Positions 1 through 10,689 of a stretch of 64,000 nt of DNA are shown in pieces. The position numbers were made by a program, and so were the translations under genes. Numbering within the stretch: position 1 is the first letter of the stretch; the number at the start of each line of letters is the position of its first letter. This DNA is from Serripes groenlandicus (Eukaryota > Mollusca > Bivalvia > Cardiida > Cardiidae), in contig JASEVX010000010.1 of assembly GCA_031761405.1 (NCBI GenBank), positions 35,130,753 to 35,194,752 of the forward strand, in the 5' to 3' direction. The notes under the pieces are model-generated. The model was not told where the DNA came from, did no database searches, and worked only from the letters and a program-made list of their open reading frames with translations.

Positions 1-59
1 ACAGTACTTTTGTACAGGAAGATTTTAAAGTTTTGGCAATTTCCCCCTTTTCTGATGCC

Positions 60-240
60 GCAGCAACCAAAGTTCTACTTGGAATTAAACTTTAAAAGAG
101 GACCACATAAGGAACACTCCTGAGAAGTTATTTTGAAATCAGTCCATTGGTTTAGTAGGTAAAGTCATTTGTAGGAAAATGTTAACGGACGGATGTACAG
201 ACGACGCCGACAGACGCCGGATGATCACAAAAGCTAACCT
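60..240. repeat. Dispersed repeat tail (old)
   Basis: This stretch contains a run about an aggrieved primer-like tail: a gagaagttattt / aaaatgttaacggacgg motif that recurs at the ends of the 160-bp tandem blocks near 2390-2450 and 7900-7940. I read it as the end of another copy of that family. An open frame at 179-577 crosses it but shows no recognisable domain, so I do not call a gene. The remaining bases to 607 hold nothing I recognise. Confidence 0.35.
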
Positions 241-607
241 CGCACTTCTAAAAAGGAGAATTAAGCCATTTTATTCCCCCGCAATGTTTGCAACTCGATT
301 TAATAATTATACTTTTGTATGGAAAGTTTCTATATTTTTGCCAAGATGTTTTCAATGTTGTCTTGCAAGTTTGTTGTATATATGGGAACAGGTTAACAGT
401 TATACATTACTTATGGAAAGAGTCTCCTTTAAAATCCGGAGTGTCAGTGTAAAGTTGTTCTGTTCCTTACAGCTCTCTGCCATTTTGAGTTTGAGGCAAA
501 GCTTGATGTCAAGAAATGCATCCTCCTCCTCCTCCATGGAGTCCTGGAAATTAGCCTTGCTTTGCGGTAAACCATGAACACTGACCTAGATTAATAGATT
601 GGAGATT

Positions 608-837
608 TAACCCTTTCCCACATATAGTTGCTTTCTGACGCCTCTGCAGCAGACGACTTTTGAAAACATTGTTACTAAAGTAGAAATTGCTCAAAACGAG
701 CAATTTCTTCTTTTGCCACAATGTGTTCAACTCTTTTTTCAGTAATTATACCTACATTTATAGAGCTATTCCATGTTTTTGTCTAGTTGTTTTAAAAGTC
801 GTCTGCTGCAGATTTGTCTTAAGTGGGAAAGGGTTAA
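608..837. mobile_element. MITE family A, full-length copy
   Basis: The element runs from TTAACCCTTTCCCACATA to GGGAAAGGGTTAA, with both termini inverted and a TTAA at each end. Inside are two inverted CTGCAGCAGACGAC / GTCGTCTGCTGCAG arms and a central hairpin around ATTGCTCAAAACGAGCAAT. A TTAA target and CCC-starting termini are typical of piggyBac-type elements, so a non-autonomous piggyBac-like MITE is my inference. It has no coding capacity. Confidence 0.75.
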
Positions 838-844
838 CAGCATT

Positions 845-1030
845 TCAACAGTTTTTCAGTAATATCATGGCAGCCAGTTCACCGTACCATATGTTTCCCG
901 ACTTTCATTCACCAGTACTCCAAACAGCAGTTTTTCAATGCAGCCGTCTAACCTTTTTTTAGCCCATTGGTGGAAGAACAATGATACTTGTCAAGATGAC
1001 TTTTGTAAAAACTCTCGGTTCAACCTTGGG
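845..1030 (-). mobile_element. SINE remnant (body only)
   Basis: The sequence follows the internal order of the complete SINE at 18100-18403: TTTTTCAGTAATATCA, CAGCCAGTTCACC, CACCAGTACTCC, AGCCCATTGGTGGAAGAA and ATGACTTTTGT. It is diverged and lacks the tRNA-like head. It starts only 8 bases after the MITE at 608-837. Confidence 0.55.
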
Positions 1031-1233
1031 TTATACAAGCATTCTGGTAACCTCTTAGAATAGTTATACAGTATCTCAGTTATATCACAGTGGACAATTC
1101 ATCTAACAATACATTTCTTTTATTTCTCACACCAGAATCCCACACAACAGGAGAACAATTATGACCGAATAACAAGTACACAAATATTCCATTTAAATGA
1201 AAATGCCATGACTTACAAAACCTCTAAAGGTAT

Positions 1234-1506
1234 TGATTGATTTTAACGCCGTTTTCAAAAAAAATTCATATCACGGCGGCCAGTTTACCTATTCATGTGT
1301 TTCTTAGCTTTTTCACACCAGTAATACACACAACAATCTTTCCAAGCAACTGGCTGCTTTTCCACATAGACTGTTGGCCCATTGGTAGAAGACGAATGAC
1401 GCTTGTCACCATGACTTTTGTTAAACAACAGACAGAATGTTGGCCAAGCTGGGGTTCAATATCACAACCCCTAGATTGAAAGCCTGTGTCGCTACCGGGG
1501 CTCGGT
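1234..1506 (-). mobile_element. tRNA-derived SINE, with target-site duplication
   Basis: The minus strand reads from a tRNA-like head (CCGAGCCCCGGTAGC) through a conserved body to a short (CAAT)-type tail at the left end. Near-identical 13-base flanks ACCTCTAAAGGTA (1221-1233) and ACCTCCAAAGGTA (1507-1519) are the target-site duplication. Compared with the copy at 35621-35920, the head lacks 12 bases between two GGTAGC direct repeats, which removes most of the A box. Small open frames on both strands here are SINE sequence, not genes. Confidence 0.75.
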
Positions 1507-1739
1507 ACCTCCAAAGGTAAGTATAGGTTTAACATCAGTCTTATGAGGTAATTAAGTTTCCCAGGAACTAACTCTAACTTTACTTTGCTTTTAGCTGTTT
1601 TCAACATTATTTTAGTCATATTACGATGACTTAACACTTATTCATTGATCCCTTGGTGACAAATCAGTACTAAGCCACAGTACAAACCTAGGATGTTGAT
1701 TACAGTAATCATGCCGTACCTGTTAGTAACTACCCAAAT
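1507..1739. other. No gene seen
   Basis: This is AT-rich sequence between a SINE and a tandem block. I see no motif, repeat or coding signal. Confidence 0.4.
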
Positions 1740-2480
1740 CAGCCATGATTCATGGCCCTGGATCACTCACCTGATTTTTTTTCTTCACTTTAGCCATATA
1801 AGCCCTGTCCCATGGCGGCCATAGTTTCCAACCAATCAACTTGGCTTGAAGGAATCTGATAGAGGTTCACCCTAGAAACATTTCTACAAAATTATTTGAA
1901 AATCGGTCTGACACTTTCGGAGGAGAAGATTTTTTATTTTCACTATAGCCATATAAGGCAAAATAGCCCCGCCCACTTCTGGCATATTTTTTCACCGATC
2001 AACATGGCTTGAAGGAATCTGAAGGAATCTGATAGTGGTTCATCCAAGGAACATTTCTACAAAATTATTTGAAAATCTGCCAGACACTTTCGGAGGAGAA
2101 GATTTTTTAAGTTTTCACTATAGCCATATAAGGCAAAATAGCCCAGCTAGCTGGTGGCCATGTTTTTCGGCCAATCAACATGCTTGAAGGAATCTGATAA
2201 AGGGTCTCCCATGGAACATTTCTACAAACAAAAATTGAAAATTGGCCAAACACTTTAGGAGGAGAAGATTTTTCTAGTTTTCACTATAGCCATATAAGGC
2301 AAAATAGCCCAGACCTTTGGCGGCCATGCTTTTTGACCAATCAACTTGGAGAGGACATTGAGAGGATGCTTCCTATGAAGTTTCATCCGAATTGACCAAG
2401 TGGTTAGGGAGAAGTTGTTTGAACCAAAACGTTAACAGACACACACACGTACATACGGACGCACGACGGACAATTTGCCG
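1740..2480. repeat. Tandem repeat, unit about 155-170 bp, about 4 copies
   Basis: The phrase CACTATAGCCATATAAGGC recurs near 1790, 1940, 2115 and 2281. Each time it is followed by a GGCGGCCAT or related segment, CAATCAACTTGG, GGAATCTGATA and GGAGGAGAAGATTTTT. The block begins with an inverted CATGATTCATGG motif before TCACCTGA and ends with a run leading to CGGACGCACGACGGACAA. Related material lies at 7712-7990 and 13310-13500. Confidence 0.7.
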
Positions 2481-2540
2481 TGACATAAGCTTGACTGGCT
2501 GTCAGCCAGTAGAGCTAAAAATGATCCAGATGATAGAATA

Positions 2541-2770
2541 GTGAACCATTTACACTTGCCCTCAAATAGACGCTTGTTGATGCCTCTGCAGCAGACAGCT
2601 TTTTGAAAACATGGTGACAAAGTAAGAAATTGCTCAAAACAAGCAATTTCTCCTTTTGCCACAATGTTTTCCACTTTTAGTCATAGGTTAACCATTCAAT
2701 TATAGAAATTTCCTTTTTTTTGACAAAATATTTTCAAAGTTGTCTGCTGCGGATTTTTTGTATGTACAAA
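2541..2770. mobile_element. MITE family A, degraded copy
   Basis: The internal order CTCTGCAGCAGACAGC, GAAATTGCTCAAAACAAGC, TTTTGCCACAATGTTTTC and GTCTGCTGCGG is kept. The terminal TTAACCC motifs have decayed. Confidence 0.6.
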
Positions 2771-2953
2771 AAGAAAATGTCTTGTAAACGAGATTTGAAA
2801 TTTGAAAAGAACTAACTTTCTTCATCCATGAAATGTAGGAACTCTCGAGTTTCAATAAGAGGCTGTAGTTTGTGTAAGGTCGATGTTCTACTGGCCATCA
2901 TCAGGCTATCTGTACTGCTCCATTCCTGTAATTAGTACAGATTATTGGCATTT

Positions 2954-3143
2954 TCAACCCTTTCCCACATACAATAAATCTGTAGCAGACAACTTTCTAA
3001 ACTTCTAGGCCAATAGACAATTTCTATTAATGAGGATAGAATAACTTAAAATAGTTGAAAACAGTGTGGCAAAAGGAGAAATTGCTCGTTTCAAAAAGTC
3101 GTCTGCTGCAGAGGCGTCAGAAAGTGTATATATGAGGGAATAA
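2954..3143. mobile_element. MITE family A copy
   Basis: It starts TCAACCCTTTCCCACATAC, carries GTAGCAGACAACTTTC and GTCGTCTGCTGCAGAGGCG, and ends near TATGAGGGAATAA. The left TTAA has become TCAA and the right end is eroded. Confidence 0.65.
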
Positions 3144-3420
3144 CAAAGACAAGACGTGTTACCAACAGAAAGAAGTCCATTGGTATTGTTAATTACAAAA
3201 GTTACCTGCAGAAAGAAGTCTACTGCTATTCTGTTGTAATGCCTGTCCCTGTCATAATCCTCTTGCCAGAGATACATCAGAGACAGCTCTTCACTAAACC
3301 GATTCTGTAAGGTTATATAGACGTATTTCTTAACAATATTGACCTGATCCTGACCTTTGTTCTAAACTATAAATTAATATAGTATACCGCAACATTTCAA
3401 CTTTCTCTGAAGTATATGAC

Positions 3421-3621
3421 TTAACCCTTTCCCACATACAGCAATTCTGAAGCGGATGACAAAAATATGAAAAATCTTTAAAATATAAGTTAAATTGTTG
3501 AATAGAGTTGAAAACATTATGGCAAAAGGAGAAATTGCTCATCATAAGCAATTTCTCCTTTTGCCATTATGTTTTCTAAAGTCGTCTGCAGTAAAAACGT
3601 CAGTATACGGGAAAGGGTTAA
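3421..3621. mobile_element. MITE family A, full-length copy
   Basis: TTAACCCTTTCCCACATAC opens the element and GGGAAAGGGTTAA closes it. The central hairpin pairs GAAATTGCTCATCAT with AAGCAATTTC. Short open frames on both strands here are products of the palindrome. Confidence 0.72.
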
Positions 3622-3798
3622 ATGTTTTTTTTCCAAAAATGTTCAGCAAACATTCCTCACATGCCCCAATTGCTTTGTCATTTGTAAATCTTGTTTTTCC
3701 CATGGGCAATGTGACCTGTTGAACTTATAGTTGTAATAAGCTTGCATTTCTATCAAGATATAAATGAATTCATATGCTTGACCATAACAAATACAAAA

Positions 3799-4057
3799 TA
3801 CGAGCCGTCCCGCGATATAACCAACATTGTGGACTATGCATAAAGTATTGCCCCGGATCAGCCTAAGCATGCCGCGCAGGCTTACCCAGATAGACATCTT
3901 TCGCCTCCTGTGGATTTTCTGTTTCAGGAATCATTACTCTATACCTCTATCCCCCTGAGACAGAATGTGTCGGCCTGTATCAGTCTGCGCGGGCATATCT
4001 GATTCGATACATTGCGCAGATGTGATAATGTTGGTTGTCTCGCAGGACGGCTCATAT
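3799..4057. mobile_element. MITE family D, full-length copy
   Basis: The left terminus CGAGCCGTCCCGCGA and right terminus GACGGCTCATA are inverted. Nested inside are CCAACATTGTGGACT / GATAATGTTGGTTG and a second inverted pair around CTGCGCGGGC / GCCGCGCAGGC. About 260 bp, no coding capacity. Five other copies lie in the window (7140, 26644, 32362, 35250 and 63219). Confidence 0.7.
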
Positions 4058-4309
4058 TATGTCCCATATCATAATTTATCAAAACAAGGGCGCTGCTTAG
4101 CGAATGCAAATGCAAATGCTCGTCCGTGTTATGTGTCTTGGTAAAGCCATGTTTACTGTTCCGAGGAAAACGTGATTCAGGTTTCATTTAAAACGCCAAT
4201 AGCACAACTTCTATTCTTTGAAAATTAGATGAGCTAACAATCTTACCGCCTTTTTAAGGCATGGCAGGGCAGGGTTTTTAAGTCTTACAAATGCTTTTTA
4301 AAAGAAAAG

Positions 4310-4495
4310 ATCTGCAAAGTTTTCATAATAAATTCCAACAAGAGCACCGCGTACGGCACAGACGCTCGACTGATAGAAAACAGAAAAAAAGCGGAGCTGA
4401 ACAAAAAACCTTAACCGGACGACCACGCCGCCACCGACTACGACGCCAGGGTCATGACAATAGCTCTCGTTTTTTTCAAAAGTCGAGATAAAAAG
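4310..4495 (-). repeat. Dispersed repeat with TAGCTCGACTTTT end
   Basis: Read on the minus strand it matches the copy at 29222-29400: TCTCGACTTTTGAAAAAAACG, GAGCTATTGTCATGACC, CTGGCGTCGTAG and CCGGTTAAGGTTTTTTG, finishing GTGCCGTACGCGGTGCTC. A small arginine-rich open frame across it comes from this repeat. It is a dispersed repeat of unknown class. Confidence 0.65.
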
Positions 4496-4797
4496 TAAAG
4501 TTTTAAAGCCCTAACATGTGCAGTTCATAAATACATTTCATACAAACGCAAAACATATGCCATTACAATATATTAATCCAAAAATACCTCTAGGACGAGT
4601 TTTTGTTCAGGTATTTTCATGGAAGAATCTACAAAATTCAACAACGATTGCTGGTCCTCATCCCCTTGTAACATCAGCTTCACTTTACTTGTTAGTATAT
4701 AAGGCAGGAAATGCTCCTGTAATGTAACACGAAATACAAAATTACATTTGATCTGAATTCTTACAGTATAAATATTTTTTATTTTTCAATTATCCTT

Positions 4798-4963
4798 TTA
4801 ACCCCCCTTTCCGACACATATACAGTAGACTACTTTGAAAATATCTAGGCAAATACAAGTACATCTTGAAAACATTGTGGTAATAGGCGAAATTACTCAT
4901 TTCAAATGCTCTCTACTGTAGTGTATGTATATCAAAAAGTGTCTGGAAGTGGGAGAGAGTTAA
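4798..4963. mobile_element. MITE family A, shorter copy
   Basis: It opens TTAACCCCCCTTTCCGACACATA and closes GTGGGAGAGAGTTAA. The right-hand TTAA (4960-4963) is also the left-hand TTAA of the next copy. Confidence 0.6.
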
Positions 4964-5189
4964 CCTTTTACCTCATATAAACGCTTTTTGTCGCCTCTGC
5001 AGCAGACAGCTTTTTGAAAACATAGTGACAAAAGAAGAAATTGCTTAAAACTAGCAATTTCTCCTTTTGTCACAATGTTTTCAACATTAAGTCATAGGTT
5101 ATCCACTCAATAGTAGAGATTTTCTAGTTTTTGACCAAATATGTTCAAAGTTGTCTGCTGCAGAATTGTTGTATGAGGGAAAAGGTCAA
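4960..5189. mobile_element. MITE family A copy, sharing a TTAA with its neighbour
   Basis: It opens TTAACCTTTTACCTCATATA, contains CTCTGCAGCAGACAGC and GTCTGCTGCAGAATTG, and ends ATGAGGGAAAAGGTCAA. The two elements abut exactly at one TTAA. Confidence 0.65.
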
Positions 5190-5599
5190 GTGCAAAATTA
5201 ACAGACAATACATCTGCATTAGTACAGGTAAAATATGGACAATCTCTATGAATGAATGAATAATAATTGAACAGATTTAACAAGAGGCCCTATGCTCTAC
5301 TGGGATGGGGACAACAAAGGAAAGAGGTATAAGCAAGTAATTTGGCAAGTTGCTGAGTGTAACTGGTGATGTGTTTGAAAAGTGAACTACAGACATAGTA
5401 TTAATAAAACAAAGGTAGATGGAATGCAGTTGTTGACTAAATATTTGTGTGTATGCCTTTATCAAATATATGATACATATATGGAAAAACGCAAGTTTAA
5501 TTCATGTTTTGAATAGATATATTAACAAAAAGTGATGGTTAAAAACAATGTGAAATATTATCTGACACGAGAAATTAGTTGTGTATGTCTGCAGCATTA
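5190..5599. other. No gene seen
   Basis: This is AT-rich sequence. Short frames in it have no recognisable domain and no splice context that I trust. Confidence 0.4.
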
Positions 5600-6560
5600 T
5601 GGAGACAGAAGGTTGCAATGTTCGCAGGTAAGACAGGCATGTCTCTTTGTAGGTATTGGGTAGACTTTATCGCATTCACAAGCTCTATTATAGTAATTTT
5701 GACAAGGGCCATAATCCAGTCTTGCATGGGCAGATCTAACTGGTTTGCGAAAGGAACCAAACTCTCATAGATACCTAACTACTGTGTAACTTTGGTGAAG
5801 ATCAGATACTAAATGGAGCCTTTATTGTGTTCACAAGCTCTATTATAGCAATTCTGACAATTTAAAGGGCCATAATCCAGTCTTGCATGGGCGGATCTGG
5901 CTGGTTTGCAAAAGGAACCGAGCTCTCATGGATACCTAATTACTGTGTAAGTTTGGTGAAGATCAGATAGTAAATGGAGCCTCTATTGTGTTCACAAGCT
6001 CTATTATAGCAATTTTAACAATTTCAAGGGCCATAATCCAGTTTTGCATGAACGGATCTGGATGGTTTGCAAAAGGAACCGAGCTCTCATGGATACCTAA
6101 GTACTGTGTAAGTTTGGTGAAGATCAGATAGTAAATGGAGCCTCTATTGTGTTCACAAGCTATATTATAGCAATTTTGACCATTCCAGGAAGATATGTGT
6201 TGCTTACCAATAGTTTAGTAAATGAATTGATTGATTGATTGGGGTTTAACGCCGTTTTTAACAATTTCTCAGTTATATCACGGCTAGATACCTAACTACT
6301 GTGTAAGTTTGGTGAAGATCAGATAGTAAATGGAGCCTCTATTTTGTTCACAAGCTCTATTATAGCAATTTTGACAATTCCAAGGGCCATAATCCAGTCT
6401 TGCATGGGCGGATCTGGCTGGTTTGCGAAAGGAACCGAGCTCTCATGGATATCTAACTACTGTATAAGTTTGATTGAGATACAATCAAAACTGAAGACTG
6501 TATTGCGTTCACAAGCAATTGTTTACGGATGCACGGTCGACGGACACCACTCCACGGCAT
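5600..6560. repeat. Tandem repeat, unit about 160-165 bp, about 4-5 copies
   Basis: The pairs TTCACAAGCTCTATTATAG and AGGGCCATAATCCAGT recur near 5677/5705, 5830/5867, 5990/6028 and 6348/6386. Each is followed by GGATCTGGCTGGTTTGC and GGAACCGAGCTCTCATGG. A SINE tail has inserted at 6226-6287, interrupting one unit. Small frames across the units (e.g. 5579-5770, 6344-6562) share sequence because of the repeat. Confidence 0.75.
6226..6287 (-). mobile_element. SINE 3' end, heavily 5' truncated
   Basis: It begins with ATTGATTGATTGATTGGGG and continues TTTAACGCCGTTTTTAAC, AATTTCTCAGTTATATCACGG, then returns abruptly to the tandem repeat. Only the last 60 or so bases of the SINE are present. Confidence 0.7.
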
Positions 6561-6642
6561 AATCTCTTGTGGCCTTTGACCAGTAGAGCTACAAATAATG
6601 TAGTAAAAATCTCTTTTTACCATAACAATGGATAATACCCTG

Positions 6643-6855
6643 TTAACCTTCACCTACTGTAAAATTGCAGCAGTCGACTTTGAAAACATATAGGCTAAAA
6701 TGTAGAAAATCTCTATAAATGAAGATTAAACCATAGAATAGAGTTGAAAACATTGTGGCATAAGGAGAAATTGCTCATAAAGAGCAAATGCTCCTTTTGC
6801 AACATTATTTTCTCCAGAGGCATCAGAAAGCGTCTACAAGTGGGAAAAGGATTAA
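6643..6855. mobile_element. MITE family A copy
   Basis: TTAACCTTCACCTACTGT opens and GTGGGAAAAGGATTAA closes. The central part keeps AACATTGTGGCATAAGGAG and AAATTGCTC. Confidence 0.65.
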
Positions 6856-7139
6856 ACTAACTGTCCTAAATAAGTTGTCCAGTGTAGGTTAAGACAGATC
6901 ATCTTGTCCACCTGCTCCGTCTTATCAGTCTACACAAGACAAAATCTTCTAACAAGCTTGTATAAGTAATATGTAAACAGTTTAGATCTTGCTCAGAGTT
7001 CACAGATGCACAACTGATCCAAGTCCTTACTGTTCACAAAGACCAACTTGTACCTTTTTACCTTACCTCCAACTTTTATAAGTTGTTAAGTCATCAGTAA
7101 GTCAATGCACTAAGGAAGACAGGAATATATTCTCTAGCT
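6856..7139. other. No gene seen
   Basis: I see only faint similarity (ATCTTCTAACAAG) to 35220-35245, next to another family D element. No coding signal is visible. Confidence 0.35.
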
Positions 7140-7225
7140 TTTTCTTAGGAAACAACTGTTTCTTGGGATAAGATATGGGTTGATACATTACGCAGAGTCC
7201 ATAATGTTGGTTTTCTCATATTCAT
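7140..7225. mobile_element. MITE family D, fragment
   Basis: The tail ATACATTACGCAGAGTCC, ATAATGTTGGTTTTCTCAT matches the end of other family D elements. The left half is missing. Confidence 0.5.
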
Positions 7226-7309
7226 CATGTTATTGTCTTATCTAATTATAGATTATATTAACCCATAAATTGGTGTCTTCCCAACCTGTATATATGTCTG
7301 GTGTATCTG

Positions 7310-7712
7310 AGTTATCGACAGCTTCTACAGCCGCTACTTCTAATTATAGAATATACTAGCCTATCGATGTGCATATTTTCAAATACCTCGCTAATTTCTG
7401 GCGCGAAATTACTCACCTCATTGTTTGAAAATAGATCTTGGAAATAATCAAACCACGTGTCAGGTGTTATTCTCGGCTCGCTTGGCTTATTGTTTTTTCG
7501 ACACTGTTTAAGGCACTTCCAAAAATAGTTTGGATCATTTTTATGATCAGTTAGGTCCTTCCGTACTTTGCGTTCGTATGATAAGCGTTTTTCACGACAT
7601 ACATTTTTAAATGCATTACGACTGTTTATATATGTTTTTAAATCGTGAGGTCGATTTGTGCGTCTAAACTCTTTCAAATGTTTATACTTCGAGCGTTTAG
7701 CTTCATTGCATA
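7310..7712 (-). pseudogene. LINE ORF2 fragment (linker before reverse transcriptase)
   Basis: On the minus strand an open stretch reads NEAKRSKYKHLKEFRR, then KTYINSRNAFKNVCREKR, PNYFWKCLKQCRK and ITPDTWFDYFQDLF. This lysine/arginine-rich stretch with FW and a W-x-x-YF-x-x-LF motif is what lies between the endonuclease and reverse transcriptase in CR1/Jockey-type LINEs (family knowledge). The frame ends before any polymerase motif. It could derive from the same LINE family as 15742-18031, whose copy starts just downstream of this region, but the two do not overlap enough to show it. Confidence 0.65.
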
Positions 7713-7990
7713 ACTAGAAGGAATCTGATAAGGTCACCCAAGGATCATTACTACAAAAAGAGGAAATGATTTCTTTTATTTCCTTTCATTTGCCATGAAA
7801 AACAGAATTTTACATGGATCCAATAAATATGAAAGAATTAAGTAGAGGACATTGAGAGGATGCGTGCTGTGAAGTTTCATCCCAATTGGCCCAGTGGTAA
7901 GAGAGTAGAAGTCGTTAGAAGCAAAATGTTAACAAATGCACAGCTAACGTTCCATAAGTTTAAGTGGAGCTAAAAATTGCTCAAAATGAG
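7712..7990. repeat. Dispersed repeat related to the 160-bp tandem
   Basis: GAAGGAATCTGATAAGG and GGACATTGAGAGGATGC, followed by GAAGTTTCATCCCAATTGG, match the end of the tandem block near 2350-2400. Confidence 0.55.
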
Positions 7991-8379
7991 TTAAATGCTC
8001 CTTTTTGCAACAATGTTTTCATCTCTTTTTAATAATTATACTTGTCTGTTGGCAAATATTGATGTGGTGGATCACGAGAAAAATCATTTATGAACCTGTC
8101 TCTACCTGGGACCAGGTCGTATTAGACGTTTTTCTGCGGAAATTATAGCCCGAATCGAGCGAGGGGGTAAAACACCGTTGCACACCTTGTCATTATTATT
8201 ACACTATATGGACGTATAGACGGGCTATTTATAGTAACACGTGCGGAATTCCCCGTCTAATTACGATCATTTTATCACAGCGTATAGACAATATAGAGAG
8301 ACTTTTTGAGTTTTTTAACGAGGTATTGAGTATTTTTTCCGCATTTTTTGCTGGGATAGAAATTCGGACGCCTGTGATT

Positions 8380-8700
8380 AGAGACGGTTTCTGAGGCCTT
8401 TGCAACAGACGATTTAGGAAAAGATTGGAGAAAGTTAGCCGTTTGCCACAATGTTTGATAAATAATTATACTTTGAATGAGTGAGTCAATAGCTCATGTA
8501 TAGGAATTTGGGGTCTTTCATGTTGATACCACTTTTTTTGCGGGAAACGACGTCTCTCCACTGACGTAACGCCAAGATGAAGTGTTACAGAAAATAAAAT
8601 ACAGTCAAAATTTAGGTTCGGGCGTAAGAATGCTGTCTTTTTTTTTGACGAACGGGAAAACATATTTCATTTATTTTTAACTTTTCGTACAAATTTTAAT
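8380..8700. repeat. Dispersed repeat E, copy 1
   Basis: GAGACGGTTTCTGAGGCC, TTTAGGAAAAGATTG, TTTGCCACAATGTTTGATAA, then TGAGTCAATAGCTCATGTA, TCTTTCATGTTGATACCAC and GCGGGAAACGACGTC recur in the same order at 25072-25440. The first part resembles family A arms. The flanking 8041-8379 is unexplained. Confidence 0.65.
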
Positions 8701-9820
8701 CCCTCATAACACTGCACTTTAATGATCTTAAATATCGATTTAAAAAAAAAATATTATAGTAATGACAATAATTTTCAATCTGTGTTTTTCGTCTATTAAG
8801 TAATTATAAAATTACCAATGTATTAGGTTAACTTATAAAACATGATACGATATTGAGTCGTCTGTTTAAATTCCTAACTGTGACCTAGTTATCCTTTTCC
8901 CAATGCTATAAAGAGTGTGTTACCCGTAAGAGGTTTACTGTTATTGCGGTCAATTATCACACAGAACCAGTCATCTGTATAATCTTGCATTGTTATCTTT
9001 ATTGCATGTCTGTAACAATTCCATGCAGTGTGAAGAAAATTAATAACTTTTTTTTTTAATTTGCAAAGTGGATATTAAAATTTGACTAAAACCCTAGAGT
9101 CATCTCTTTTTTCCATAAATGTTCACGTTACATTATTAGTATCATAAATATCACTTATAATGGATGTTATAGATTATTTCTTAATTTGTAAAAAATAAAA
9201 GAGATATACAAACGGTAAATTTCCATGAATCAGAGTGTCGATCAAGTTATTAGAGGCAGGGGGGTATATTTATTTTCTCCACCATTAAAATGTGTGAAAC
9301 ATTTACAACTATAGGATGGTTCTGTATGACATGGTCAGCGCAAAATGATTAAAGTTCCCACATTAAACTAAGTCATGTATACTAAAGGAAAAGGGTAGAC
9401 TATTAACGTTGACTTATATTCGGGGTAAAAAATACATGACTTAGTCAAGAAAGAATTTGCTATAACAACATGTTTTCATGTAATTCCTTTCTAGTACTTT
9501 TACATCCATAGTTTTGTAGCGTCGGAATTTTACTTTCTATCCTTCATATCAATGTTTAACAAGAGATAAAAAAGAAAAAAATAAGCAACATTGAAAACAA
9601 GGATATCACATGTTGTTGAAACCTATATGTTATACAGTTAACCTAATTTAACTTTTCATTGTAGATAAATCTTTTGATCTCTCTAAAGAAAATGGATGTA
9701 TAAATCATTTTTAGAGTTAAAGTCCAGTTGTTTAATTTGTTCATATCTCAAAATTAGACATATGAATATAACACTACAAGATATTCAGGTATATAGTATG
9801 TCATGTGACAAAGTAGAGGG
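8701..9820. other. AT-rich, no gene seen
   Basis: The opening GATCTTAAATATCGATTTAAAA is part of repeat E (compare 25455-25490). The rest is AT-rich with no recognisable coding or repeat signal. Confidence 0.4.
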
Positions 9821-9821
9821 G

Positions 9822-9864
9822 AAAGAGAGAGAGAGAGAGAGAGACAGACAGAGAGAGGGAGAGA
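9822..9864. repeat. (GA)n microsatellite
   Basis: This is a run of GA with two ACA interruptions. A 69-codon frame across it is low-complexity and not a gene. Confidence 0.8.
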
Positions 9865-10162
9865 ACATTCGCATGTATCAGATGAAGTTAGTTATATATT
9901 ATTAAAACTCTCTTTCCGTAGGTGATAAAATGCATTTAAAGTTTCGGAGTTTGTTCTACTCTCATTTCGTTTGTATACATGTGTACTGTAACTATACGTA
10001 TTAAAAAACATTGTAGTAAAAGTGATACAAGGTAGTTTCTGGTTTAATGATAAACTCAATCTATAAGTTATGTCATTAATGAGTAACTTTCCTTTGAAAT
10101 ACTGTATTTAGATGAAACTTAAATATATGTGTTTTCAATGTTATCTTTATCTTAGGAACGTA

Positions 10163-10345
10163 TTTGGCGGGAAAAACACTGACTTTTCTATGTAGAAACA
10201 GAAGCGGAAATGTTTTGCAAACGTAATCATATGATTAAAGTTATCTACCACCCTACCCTTTTTCCAATTAAATTCAGTATATAAACGGGGCCAGAATGCT
10301 CTCACAGTTTCGTTTCAGTAAACAAATTCAATGAAACCAGCTAAC
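10163..10345 (+). promoter_or_regulatory. Candidate core promoter with E2F-like site and TATA box
   Basis: TTTGGCGGGAAA at 10163-10174 is a perfect match to the E2F consensus. TATATAAA at 10278-10285 is followed by a G-rich tract (CGGGGCC), and a TCACAGT initiator-like site lies with its A at 10304, the usual 26-31 bases away. The first ATG downstream (10331) opens only 13 codons, but a GAG/GTACAA donor-like site lies within them. No downstream exon was recognised, so this may be a promoter of an unrecognised gene or chance. Confidence 0.3.
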
Positions 10346-10424
10346 AGAAAGAGGTACAAACAAAATAAATAGAATGGTCTTCCCTCCTAACCTCCCCCAC
10401 TGTCAATACCTCACTACATTCCTT

Positions 10425-10650
10425 GGCCCGTTCTACCCCATATAGCCGCTTTTCTGATACCTCTGCAGCAGACGGCATTTTGAATATATTCTGACTAAAA
10501 AGAGAAATTGCTCACAATGAACACTTTCTGTTTTTGTCATAAAAGATTAGTTTACCCCTTTCTTCTCTCAATCCCTTAACACATTACTTGACCTTTTTCC
10601 CCTATATAGAAGCTTTTCTGACGCCTCTGCAGCAGACGGCATTTTGAAAT
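10425..10650. mobile_element. MITE family A, two partial copies
   Basis: CCTCTGCAGCAGACGGCATTT occurs twice, after TACCCCATATAGCCGC (10430) and after CCCCTATATAGAAGC (10600). The first keeps GAGAAATTGCTCACAATGA. Neither has a right terminus. Confidence 0.55.
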
Positions 10651-10689
10651 ATACATACGTTCTACATCGTACAAGGTCTGTCCAGGGAA

